From: Acidovorax defluvii
GTDB lineage: Bacteria > Pseudomonadota > Gammaproteobacteria > Burkholderiales > Burkholderiaceae_C
Direction of reading: 5' to 3'
Assembly (NCBI GenBank): GCA_003268905.1
Contig: QLTU01000019.1
Coordinates: 17,638 to 81,637 of the forward strand
DNA: 64,000 nt
Part shown: one piece after another, positions 37,719 through 45,215 of the stretch
Numbering within the stretch: the first letter of the stretch is position 1
Layout: every line of letters begins with the position of its first letter
Position numbers and translations under genes: made by a program
Notes under the pieces: model-generated
The model's input: only the letters and a program-made list of their open reading frames with translations
Database searches by the model: none
Told to the model about the DNA's origin: nothing

Positions 37719-38947
37719 TGAATCACCCCTTTGCTGCGCAGCAGCGCAATCTGTTCATCCGACAAACCCGCTTCGGCCAACACGGCGTCGGTGTCGTCAC
37801 CCAGGTGCGGCGCACTGCTGCGGATGGTGCCGGGCGTGGCCGATAGCTTGGGCACGATGCCGGGCACCTCCACGGTATAGCCGTCGCGCGTGGTCTGCGA
37901 TAGCAGCATGTCACGGGCGCGGTAGTGCGGGTCTTCGGCAATGTCTTTGGCGGTGTAGACCTTGCCTGCGGGCACGCGGGCATTGCCCAGGGCATCGAGC
38001 ACCTGCTGCACCGTGCGCTGCGCGCTCCAGGCGCCAATGGCAGTGTCGATCTCTTCCACGCGGGCCACGCGGCCCGCGTTGTCGGCCAAGTCGGGCGCAG
38101 CGCCCAGGTCGGGCCGGCCAATCGCGTCCATGAGCCGCTTGAAGATGCTGTCGCCATTGCCCGCCACCAGCACCCATCCGTCCTGGCAAGGGTAGGCGTT
38201 GCTCGGGGCAATGCCCGGCAGCGCACTGCCAGCCGCCTCGCGCACCACACCGAAGGCGCTGTATTCGGGGATCAGGCTTTCCATCACGTTGAACACGGCC
38301 TCATGCAGCGCCACGTCAATCACCTGGCCTTTGCCGCCGTTGACCTTGCGGTGGTACAGCGCCGTGAGCACGCCGATGGTGCCGTGCAGCGCCGCCAGCG
38401 TGTCGCCAATCGACACGCCCACGCGCACCGGCACGCGGCCGGGCTCGCCGGTCAGGTGGCGCAGGCCGCCCATGGCCTCGCCGATGGCGCCAAAGCCCGG
38501 CAGGTCGCGGTAGGGGCCGGTCTGGCCGTAGCCCGAGATGCGCAGCATTACCAGGCCGGGGTTGAGCTGGTGCAGCTCTTGCGGCGACATGCCCCAGCCT
38601 TCCAGCGTGCCCGGGCGAAAGTTCTCGACCAGCACATCGGCCTCAGCAATCAGCTGGCGGGCGATGGCCTGCCCTTCCTTTTGGCGCAGGTCCAGCGCCA
38701 CCGAGCGCTTGTTGCGCGACTGCACCTGCCACCACACCGAGGTGCCTTCCTTGATCAGGCGCCAGTTGCGCAGGGGGTCTCCGGTCTCGGGTGCCTCGAT
38801 CTTGATGACATCGGCGCCAAACTCGCCCAGCGTCTTGCCGCAAAACGGGCCGGCGATGAGCTGGCCCATCTCCACCACGCGCACACCGGCAAGGGCGGCG
38901 GGTGAAATGCCATGGGGTGGGGCCGAAAAAGATTGCGACGATTCCAT
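37715..38947 (-). CDS. CaiB/BaiF family (type III) CoA-transferase
   Basis: A protein of 410 aa from the ATG at 38947 (MESSQSFSAPPHG); the frame extends 37 codons further, through a basic stretch unlike the family. Family III signatures are present: VRVVEMGQLIAGPFCGKTLG, IKIEAPETGDPLRNW, KRSVALDLRQKEG with the following VENFRPGTLEGWG, and the catalytic Asp expected in the GFGAIGEAMGGL region. These enzymes move CoA between carboxylic acids. It is in an operon with the lyase and divergent from a LysR regulator. Confidence 0.9.
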   Translation of the reverse strand: MESSQSFSAPPHGISPAALAGVRVVEMGQLIAGPFCGKTLGEFGADVIKIEAPETGDPLRNWRLIKEGTSVWWQVQSRNKRSVALDLRQKEGQAIARQLIAEADVLVENFRPGTLEGWGMSPQELHQLNPGLVMLRISGYGQTGPYRDLPGFGAIGEAMGGLRHLTGEPGRVPVRVGVSIGDTLAALHGTIGVLTALYHRKVNGGKGQVIDVALHEAVFNVMESLIPEYSAFGVVREAAGSALPGIAPSNAYPCQDGWVLVAGNGDSIFKRLMDAIGRPDLGAAPDLADNAGRVARVEEIDTAIGAWSAQRTVQQVLDALGNARVPAGKVYTAKDIAEDPHYRARDMLLSQTTRDGYTVEVPGIVPKLSATPGTIRSSAPHLGDDTDAVLAEAGLSDEQIALLRSKGVIQ

Positions 38948-39092
38948 GCAGTGGGGTCTCCGTGGGCGCGCTGCCCGTGTGGGTTTGGCCCGCATCATGC
39001 GCACACCCGCCCCGCCCGTAAAACGCTGATGTGCGAAGCTGCCATCGCAATCCAGCATGGCTGGCGGGCCGGGTGGTTACCATCAGCACCCC

Positions 39093-39998
39093 ATGAAACT
39101 CGACCCCGTCTCCCTGCGCCTGTTTGTTGCCGTGATGGAAGAAAACACCATCGCCGCCGCCGCCGCGCGCGAACACCTGGCCGCGTCGGCCGTCAGCCGC
39201 CGCCTGGCCGACCTGGAGGGCGCGCTGCAGGTAGAGCTGTTCACCCGCAGCAACCGGGGCACAGAGCCAACGGCTGCGGCGTTTGCCCTGCTGCACATGG
39301 CGCGCGGCGTGCTCAATGACCTCGATGGCATTGCCAGCCAGATGCGCGAATACGGCACTGGCGTGCGCGGCCATGTGCGCGTGGTGGCCAACATATCGGC
39401 CATCACACAGTTTCTGCCCGGCGAGCTGCAAAGCTTTCTGGCGCTGCACCCGCAGGTGGACGTGCGCCTGCAGGAGCAGATCAGCACATCCATAGCCCAG
39501 TCGGTGGCCGAAAACGCCGCCGATGTGGGCATCCTGAACGATGGCAACTACGGCGACCGCATCACGCTGCTGCCTTACCGCACCGACGAACTGGTGCTGG
39601 TGGTGCCCACGGGCCACGCGCTGGCGCGGCGCAAGGCGGTTGCCATGACCGAGGCACTGGCTTTTGACTTTGTCGGGGTGCACCCGGGCAGCGCCATCAA
39701 CAACCAGCTCACGCGCGCAGCCGCCGAGGCGGGCTTGCCGCTCAGGTTGCGCATCCAGGTCACCAGCTACGACGCGCTGTGCCTGATGGTGGCCGCCGGC
39801 CTGGGCATTGGCGTCATGCCGCGCGGCAGTGCCGCGCTGTACAAGGGCACGCTGGCAATCCGGGCTGTCACGCTGAACGAGCCCTGGGCCCAGCGCAGAC
39901 TGGTGCTGGGCGTGCGCACCGAAGAATCCCTGTCCAGCGTTGCGCGCCTGCTGGTGGACCACCTGCGCAACCCTCAACGCCCCACCACCCTGCCATGA
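39093..39998 (+). CDS. LysR-family transcriptional regulator
   Basis: A protein of 301 aa. The N-terminal winged helix-turn-helix reads MKLDPVSLRLFVAVMEENTI, with AAAAAREHLAASAVSRRLAD as the recognition region, and the effector-binding domain starts near residue 90. It is divergent from the CoA-transferase/lyase operon across 145 bases, so it very likely controls that operon in response to its substrate. The start at 39093 is the ATG that gives the usual short N-terminus. Its stop overlaps the earP start (ATGA), although earP is functionally unrelated. Confidence 0.9.
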   Translation: MKLDPVSLRLFVAVMEENTIAAAAAREHLAASAVSRRLADLEGALQVELFTRSNRGTEPTAAAFALLHMARGVLNDLDGIASQMREYGTGVRGHVRVVANISAITQFLPGELQSFLALHPQVDVRLQEQISTSIAQSVAENAADVGILNDGNYGDRITLLPYRTDELVLVVPTGHALARRKAVAMTEALAFDFVGVHPGSAINNQLTRAAAEAGLPLRLRIQVTSYDALCLMVAAGLGIGVMPRGSAALYKGTLAIRAVTLNEPWAQRRLVLGVRTEESLSSVARLLVDHLRNPQRPTTLP

Positions 39999-41167
39999 AC
40001 CAGCCCGTAGCCCCCCTGCAGTGGGACATTTTTTGCCGCGTGATCGACAACTTTGGCGACATCGGCGTCTGCTGGCGCCTAGCCACACAACTGGCCGGGC
40101 AAGGCCAGCAGGTGCGCCTGTGGGTGGACGACGCCTCGGCCCTGCAGTGGATGGCGCCCCAAGGCTGCCCGGGGGTAGAGGTGCGTGCCTGGGGCTCGCC
40201 CGTGCCTGCCGCACACGAGGCGCCACCCGACGTAATGCTGGAGGCCTTCGGCTGCGAAATTGCTCCTGAATTCATAGCTTATAGCGCTTATATGGCAAGC
40301 ACTACAGGCCAAAAACCCGTCTGGATCAATCTTGAATACCTGTCCGCAGAAGGCTATGTGGAGCGCAACCACCGCCTGCCCTCGCCCATCCTCTCTGGCC
40401 CGGCCTTCGGATGGACACGCTGGTTTTTTTACCCCGGTTTCACGGCGGGCACGGGCGGCCTGCTGCGCGAGCCTGACCTGATGGAGCGCCGCAACGCGTT
40501 GGATGTGATCGCCTGGCGTGCCGCGCACGCGCCGTTGGCCGCGCATGCTGCCAGTGCTATCAGTGACCCTTGCGACGCCAGTGACGTCAATACACTCGAT
40601 CCGCAACGCTGGATCTCGCTTTTTTGCTATGAGCCCCCGGCCCTGCCCGACTTGCTGGCGCAATGCACCAAAACCCCCACGCACCTTCTCGTCACGCCCG
40701 GCCGTGCCACGAAGGCCGTGTACAAGGCCGTGGGCCATTTATTTAACGAAAACGGCTGCCAGCCTTTGATGGACAAGCGCGATCTGCTATCCATTTCGTA
40801 TCTTCCCCACTGCACCCAACCTGCGTTTGACGACATGCTGTGGGCCTGCGACCTGAACCTGGTGCGCGGCGAGGACTCCCTGGTGCGGGCGCTTTGGGCC
40901 GGGCAGGCGCTGGTGTGGCAGATTTACCCGCAGCACGACAACGCCCACCACGACAAACTCATGGCTTTTCTCGACTGGCTGAAGGCCCCGCCCTCGCTGC
41001 GGCGGTTTCACGCTGCTTGGAACGGGCTGGACAACACACCGCTGGTGATGCCCGACGCTGTCACCCTGGCCGAATGGACGGACTGCGTGCAGGCGGCCCG
41101 CGCACAACTGCTGATGCAGGACAACCTGGTGGCGCAACTTTGGCGCTTTGTGCGCGAAAAACGGTAA
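39995..41167 (+). CDS. earP: EF-P arginine rhamnosyltransferase EarP
   Basis: A GT-B glycosyltransferase of 390 aa that adds rhamnose from dTDP-rhamnose to Arg32 of EF-P. The N-terminal [20 protein letters not shown] carries the two Asp residues (18 and 22 here) needed for catalysis. [20 protein letters not shown] and the C-terminal [17 protein letters not shown] with the nucleotide-sugar-binding loop are conserved. Its substrate gene efp follows 148 bases downstream. Residues 89-107 are encoded by a copy of the dispersed repeat that keeps the frame open. The start overlaps the LysR stop by 4 bases. Confidence 0.93.
   Translation: MNQPVAPLQWDIFCRVIDNFGDIGVCWRLATQLAGQGQQVRLWVDDASALQWMAPQGCPGVEVRAWGSPVPAAHEAPPDVMLEAFGCEIAPEFIAYSAYMASTTGQKPVWINLEYLSAEGYVERNHRLPSPILSGPAFGWTRWFFYPGFTAGTGGLLREPDLMERRNALDVIAWRAAHAPLAAHAASAISDPCDASDVNTLDPQRWISLFCYEPPALPDLLAQCTKTPTHLLVTPGRATKAVYKAVGHLFNENGCQPLMDKRDLLSISYLPHCTQPAFDDMLWACDLNLVRGEDSLVRALWAGQALVWQIYPQHDNAHHDKLMAFLDWLKAPPSLRRFHAAWNGLDNTPLVMPDAVTLAEWTDCVQAARAQLLMQDNLVAQLWRFVREKR
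40261..40315 (+). repeat. Dispersed AT-rich repeat, copy I (type 2), inside earP
   Basis: TGCTCCTGAATTCATAGCTT, ATAGCGCTTATATGGCAAGC, ACTACAGGCC. It matches copy B closely in its first 18 bases and in the central dyad. It encodes [19 protein letters not shown] without a stop. Confidence 0.85.
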
Positions 41168-41315
41168 AATTCAAGGCTTTGCGCAAACAAGGCGCGGCAC
41201 ACCGGTGCCCCGCCTTTGCGCATTTTCGCCGCGGAACAAGCATCGGCACGGCGCGCCTTCTTCCCTGAAGGCCACCAGCGAGCGCGTTGAGCGGCCCCAA
41301 CCCAAGCAACCTGCT

Positions 41316-41870
41316 ATGAAAATCGCTCAAGAAATCCGCGCCGGCAACGTCATCATGCACGGCAAGGACCCCATGGTCGTCCTCAAGACCGAATACGCAC
41401 GCGGCGGTCGCGGCGCTGCCACCGTGCGCATGAAGCTCAAAAGCCTGATCGGCAACTTCGGCACTGAAAACGTGTTCAAGGCCGACGACAAGATCGACAA
41501 CGTGATCCTGGACAAGAAGGAGTGCACCTACTCCTACTTTGCCGACCCGATGTACGTCTGCATGGACACCGAGTTCAACCAGTACGAAGTCGAAGCCGAA
41601 AACATGGGCGACGCACTGAACTACCTGGAAGACGGCATGACGCTGGAAGTGGTGTTCTACGACGGCAAGGCCATCTCGGTCGAGCTGCCCACCAGCGTCG
41701 AACGCGAAATCACCTGGACCGAACCCGCCGTCAAGGGCGACACGTCCGGCAAGGTGCTCAAGCCCGCCAAGATTGCCACCGGCTTCGAAGTGCCCGTGCC
41801 GCTGTTCGTATCGCAAGGCGACAAGATTGAAATCGACACCCGCACCGGCGAATACCGCAAGCGCGTGTAA
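41316..41870 (+). CDS. efp: Translation elongation factor P
   Basis: A protein of 184 aa with the three OB-like domains of EF-P, which relieves ribosome stalling at polyproline. The loop [18 protein letters not shown] places Arg at position 32, the rhamnosylation site used by EarP, whose gene is just upstream. The C-terminal [17 protein letters not shown] is the classic EF-P ending. The ATG at 41316 is preferred over upstream in-frame codons that lie in the leader. A strong terminator follows. Confidence 0.97.
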   Translation: MKIAQEIRAGNVIMHGKDPMVVLKTEYARGGRGAATVRMKLKSLIGNFGTENVFKADDKIDNVILDKKECTYSYFADPMYVCMDTEFNQYEVEAENMGDALNYLEDGMTLEVVFYDGKAISVELPTSVEREITWTEPAVKGDTSGKVLKPAKIATGFEVPVPLFVSQGDKIEIDTRTGEYRKRV

Positions 41871-41886
41871 GCATGTCTCATGCAGC

Positions 41887-41916
41887 AAAAAGGCTTCCCT
41901 CGGGAAGCCTTTTTTC
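41887..41916 (+). terminator. Rho-independent terminator of efp
   Basis: AAAAAGGCTTCCC, TC, GGGAAGCC and TTTTTTCTT form a strong stem with a U-tract, 17 bases after the efp stop. Confidence 0.9.
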
Positions 41917-41968
41917 TTGGTGTGCCTGCTGGCGTGGCGCTGGTTGGTGCCATGGCAGTACTTCACCA

Positions 41969-42030
41969 GTGCTATTGAAAAATGAGCTGGTAGCGCTTTC
42001 CAATCAATGGTTTCAATGTAAAAACAGCAT
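41969..42030 (+). repeat. Dispersed AT-rich repeat, copy J
   Basis: GTGCTATTGAAAAATGAGCT, GGTAGCGCTTTCCAATCAAT, then GGTTTCAATG. The left end and TAGCGCTT are kept; the right dyad arm has drifted. It lies between efp and the convergent rimO. Confidence 0.7.
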
Positions 42031-42066
42031 GAAATCCAATGGAGAAAACCGCTAGCTGCTCACTTT

Positions 42067-43458
42067 TTAGATGGGCTGCGCCACCAGGTCGTGGCCCTGC
42101 ACACCCACAATGCGCGCGCGGGTGAACTCGCCCACCTTCATCTGCATGCTGATTTTTTCGGGCGGCAGCAACTGCACGGTGCCGTCAATCTCGGGCGCAT
42201 CAGCGTAGCTGCGGCCCACGCCGCCCTTGCGCCCCATGGCGGGGGCGTGGTCCACCAGTACCTGCATGGTTGCGCCCACGCGGCGCTGCAGCTTGGCGAC
42301 CGATACCTCTTCGGCCACCGCCATGAAGCGCGCCCGGCGCGCCTCGCGCTCCTCCAGGGGCAGCATGCCTGGCAGGTTGTTGGCCTCGGCGCCATTCACG
42401 TCGCTGTAGGCAAAGCAGCCCGCGCGGTCGATCCGCGCCTCGCGCATGAAGTCGAGCAGGTGCTGAAACTCTTCCTCGGTCTCGCCGGGGAAGCCCGCAA
42501 TAAAGGTGCTGCGGATCACCAGCTCGGGGCAGGCCTCGCGCCAGCGCTGGATGCGATCGAGGTTCTTCTCGCCGCTGGCCGGGCGCTTCATGCGCTTGAG
42601 CACGTCGGGGTGGCTGTGCTGGAAAGGCACGTCCAGGTAGGGCAGCACCAGGCCTTGGGCCATCAGCGGAATGATCTCGTCCACGCTCGGGTACGGGTAC
42701 ACGTAGTGCAGGCGAACCCAGGCACCGTAGGGCGCAGCCATTTCACCCAGGGACTGCACCAGCTCCAGCAGGCGCGTTTTGACGGGCTTGCCGTCCCAGA
42801 AACCGGTGCGGTATTTCACGTCCACGCCGTAGGCCGAGGTGTCCTGGCTGATGATGAGCAGCTCTTTGACACCGCCTTCGAACAGCGCCCGGGCCTCTTT
42901 CAGCACATCGCCAATGGGGCGCGACACGAGGTCGCCGCGCATGGACGGGATGATGCAGAAGGTGCAGCGGTGGTTGCAGCCTTCGCTGATCTTGAGGTAG
43001 GCGTAGTGGCGCGGCGTGAGCTTGATGCCCGCCTCGCCAAAGGCGCCGGGTACCAGGTCGAGAAAGGGGTCGTGCGGTTTGGGCAGGTTGCGGTGCACGG
43101 CGTCCATCACCTCCTGCGTGGCATGCGGGCCGGTGACGGCCAGCACACTGGGGTGCATTTGCTGCACCATGTTGCCACCGCCCTCGCCCGCGCGCGCGCC
43201 CAGGCAGCCGGTGACGATCACCTTGCCGTTCTCGGCCAGGGCGTCGCCAATGGTGTCCAGGCTCTCTTTGACGGCATCGTCGATGAAGCCGCAGGTGTTG
43301 ACGATGACCAGGTCCGCGCCTTCAAAGGTCTTGGCGGTCTGGTAACCCTCGGCGCTGAGTTGCGTGAGGATGAGTTCGGAGTCAGTCAGGTTCTTGGGGC
43401 AGCCGAGGCTGACAAACCCGACCTTGGGGGCTTTTGTGGGGGAGAGTGCTTCGCTCAT
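42067..43458 (-). CDS. rimO: Ribosomal protein S12 methylthiotransferase
   Basis: A protein of 463 aa. This radical-SAM enzyme adds a methylthio group to an aspartate of S12. The N-terminal UPF0004 domain has [16 protein letters not shown] and [16 protein letters not shown] with cluster cysteines. The radical-SAM CxxxCxxC lies in [19 protein letters not shown]-terminal TRAM domain ends at DLVAQPI. The ATG at 43458 ([13 protein letters not shown]) is preferred over the upstream in-frame codon, which would add 26 residues. phaR lies upstream on the same strand. Confidence 0.95.
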   Translation of the reverse strand: MSEALSPTKAPKVGFVSLGCPKNLTDSELILTQLSAEGYQTAKTFEGADLVIVNTCGFIDDAVKESLDTIGDALAENGKVIVTGCLGARAGEGGGNMVQQMHPSVLAVTGPHATQEVMDAVHRNLPKPHDPFLDLVPGAFGEAGIKLTPRHYAYLKISEGCNHRCTFCIIPSMRGDLVSRPIGDVLKEARALFEGGVKELLIISQDTSAYGVDVKYRTGFWDGKPVKTRLLELVQSLGEMAAPYGAWVRLHYVYPYPSVDEIIPLMAQGLVLPYLDVPFQHSHPDVLKRMKRPASGEKNLDRIQRWREACPELVIRSTFIAGFPGETEEEFQHLLDFMREARIDRAGCFAYSDVNGAEANNLPGMLPLEEREARRARFMAVAEEVSVAKLQRRVGATMQVLVDHAPAMGRKGGVGRSYADAPEIDGTVQLLPPEKISMQMKVGEFTRARIVGVQGHDLVAQPI

Positions 43459-43519
43459 ATTCCCGTATTGTCCCAGTTCCGGCGACCCGGCAGTCCGGAC
43501 AGTGGGATTGAGGCGCAAA

Positions 43520-44056
43520 TCAGCGCTTGAGACCAAAGGCGCCCAGCATCTGCTCGGTCTGCTTTTGCATCTGCTCCTGCATCTGGTTGAGCATCGATTG
43601 CGATTGCTCCACGTAGTTGCCCATCATGCCCTTGAGCATGGGCGACTGCAGGCTCATGAACTGCGCCCACATTTCGGGTGTGACGTTTTGCGACTGTTCG
43701 GCCAGCTTGGCCTGCACATCAGTGAAAGCCTGCACGTTCTTTTCCAGGTAGGCCCCCATGAAGCCCTGCATCGCATGGCCATAGAAACGGATGATGTTGG
43801 CCAGCACCGCCTCGGTAAACATGGGTGCGCCACCAGCCTCTTCTTCGAGGATGATCTGAAGCAGGATGCTGCGCGTGAGGTCTTCGCCCGTCTTGGCATC
43901 GCGCACCACCACATTCTGGTGGGCCATGACGAGCTGACGCACTTCGGCCAGGGTGATGTAGGTAGAGGTATCGGTGTCGTAGAGGCGGCGGTTCGGGTAT
44001 TTCTTGATCACGCGCTGCGCTGTCTTGGAGGCGGGGGCGCTTTTCTTGTCGGGCAC
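43520..44056 (-). CDS. phaR: Polyhydroxyalkanoate synthesis repressor PhaR
   Basis: I propose the GTG at 44056, giving 178 aa. It has GAGGAG 6 bases upstream. An ATG at 44083 is also in frame, but it has no ribosome-binding site and would leave almost no leader after the predicted transcription start. The DNA-binding N-terminus [20 protein letters not shown] with [20 protein letters not shown] is the PHB_acc_N signature. Gln/Met-rich helices at the C-terminus ([17 protein letters not shown]) resemble the granule-binding part. PhaR represses phasin genes until PHB granules take it up. A PhaR-type dyad covers its own promoter. Confidence 0.93.
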   Translation of the reverse strand: MPDKKSAPASKTAQRVIKKYPNRRLYDTDTSTYITLAEVRQLVMAHQNVVVRDAKTGEDLTRSILLQIILEEEAGGAPMFTEAVLANIIRFYGHAMQGFMGAYLEKNVQAFTDVQAKLAEQSQNVTPEMWAQFMSLQSPMLKGMMGNYVEQSQSMLNQMQEQMQKQTEQMLGAFGLKR

Positions 44057-44086
44057 TACGGACTCCTCGGGCGCAAGGCCCATTTA

Positions 44087-44099
44087 TTGCAGTGCAGCA
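44087..44099. promoter_or_regulatory. PhaR-type operator at the phaR promoter
   Basis: On the minus strand TGCTGCACTGCAA matches the two phaP operators. A TAGAAT -10 box lies just upstream (plus-strand 44101-44106), so the site covers the expected transcription start and would allow autoregulation. Confidence 0.65.
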
Positions 44100-44269
44100 G
44101 ATTCTAGAGAGTGATAGCCCCCTCTCCGGCAAAGGAATACCCTGATGAGTCCGAGCGGGCTATTCCCACCGACCTTGCACCATGGCGGCAGCAATCGCGC
44201 GAGTGGGAGTGTGCTTTGATGCGCTGCCACCGCATGCGTCACTAAATCCGGGCTGGCTCACCACGCAAT

Positions 44270-44650
44270 TCAGCGAGGCAGGCTGCGGTCTTTTGTGGCG
44301 TCGGTACCTGTGGGCGCAACGTCTGCATCGACCGTGCCTTCCGGATTCGTCAGCTCGCCGGCGGCACCGCCACTGATCGCGCCAGCCACTGCGCCAAGCG
44401 TGCCACCGACCAAGACACCAACCGGACCTGCAACCACGGCACCAACGGCCGCACCCGCAGCCGAACCCGCCACAACACCGCCACCGATCAAGGCAGACTT
44501 CGATTCCCGCTCGGTCTCTTCGGGAGTGAGCCCAACCTAGGCTGCGGGAGTCGGATCCTGGGACGGCACACCATGCCCGGGAACAGCCTGCTCGGCAAGG
44601 TCTGGGTCAACCGGTTGTGCGCTCGTCGGCTGAGAAGTCAATGAGTTCAT
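44270..44650 (-). pseudogene. Glycine-zipper domain protein, interrupted by an in-frame TAG
   Basis: The ATG at 44650 follows CCAGGAGCACAC. It opens a frame (MNSLTSQPTSAQPVDPDLAE) that meets TAG at 44537-44539, then runs on in the same frame as VGLTPEETERESKSALIGGG, a Gly/Ala-rich membrane-inserting zipper (GAVVAGPVGVLVGGTLGAVA) and a hydrophilic end. The sequence before and after the stop reads as one protein of about 126 codons. A single base change (for example CAG to TAG) explains it. The downstream half has a possible TTG start at ALIGGG. The function of glycine-zipper proteins of this kind is not established. Confidence 0.65.
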
Positions 44651-44983
44651 GTGTGCTCCTGGGGAAGTGGACGGGGACGCGAGTGAAAACGCTCGCTTAC
44701 CACCGTTGTAAATTCCACACCGCGCTCTTTGCGTGGTCCAAGAGGCTGTGGCACCGTCAGACAGCATCCCGCGGCACCGCCACCGGTGGCGCACGCCATT
44801 AGGTGCCCACAACGAGGTTTGCCAGTAGCCTTTCCACCGGCGCCCGCGAAAGAACCATTGGGGCAACGTTCGCTCGTGCAAACGACAGCACATGGCATGT
44901 ACGTACCGCCCCCGTGGCAGATCACCCATCGAGCGCATTGCCGCCCCGATAAAACCCGATTGATCTGCGGCACCAATAAAAAA
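44651..44983. other. 330 bases without a recognised gene
   Basis: This lies between the start of the glycine-zipper gene and the tRNA-Val terminator. Frames through it on both strands look like chance readings (Arg/Trp/Cys-rich, no ribosome-binding site). It should hold the promoter of the glycine-zipper gene, but I cannot point to clear boxes. Confidence 0.4.
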
Positions 44984-45013
44984 GCCTTCCAAATCGTTGA
45001 TTTGGAAGGCTTT
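44984..45013 (-). terminator. Terminator of tRNA-Val (GAC)
   Basis: GCCTTCCAAATC / GATTTGGAAGGC is a perfect 12-bp stem with a 3-base loop. On the minus strand it is followed by TTTTTTATT. Confidence 0.9.
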
Positions 45014-45027
45014 GACCAATGGTTAGT

Positions 45028-45104
45028 TGGTAGGCGCGATTGGACTCGAACCAACGACCCCCACCATGTCAAGGTGGTGCTCTAACCAGCTGAGCTACGC
45101 GCCT
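45028..45104 (-). tRNA. tRNA-Val (GAC)
   Basis: A complete 77-base cloverleaf on the minus strand: acceptor AGGCGCG / CGCGCCT, D-arm AGCTCAGCTGGTTAGAGC, anticodon stem-loop CACCTTGACATGGTG, T-arm GTTGGTTCGAGTCCAA, CCA encoded. It lies downstream of relA on the same strand. Confidence 0.97.
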
Positions 45105-45215
45105 GTCGTTGTTTAGATTTCAATTATAGCCATAAAAATCAGGCTGTTTGGCTGACGCTTCAACAAATCATGGTGAAGAGCCCCCGTCAACTTTCGCGGA
45201 TACGGCGCACGCAGC

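Noticed and set aside
44134..44166. Hammerhead-like CTGATGAGTCCGAGCGGGC near phaR, enclosed by GGAATA/TATTCC
   Set aside because: The CTGATGA box and a short stem are present, but the required GAAA after stem II is missing (it reads TATT) and no cleavage site or third stem of the right form is seen. It is probably chance.
44537..45085. Frames running through the tRNA-Val (GAC) region, for example one ending RRDWTRTNDPHHVKVVL
   Set aside because: Readings through a tRNA gene and its terminator. The product is a well-known type of false ORF with no ribosome-binding site.
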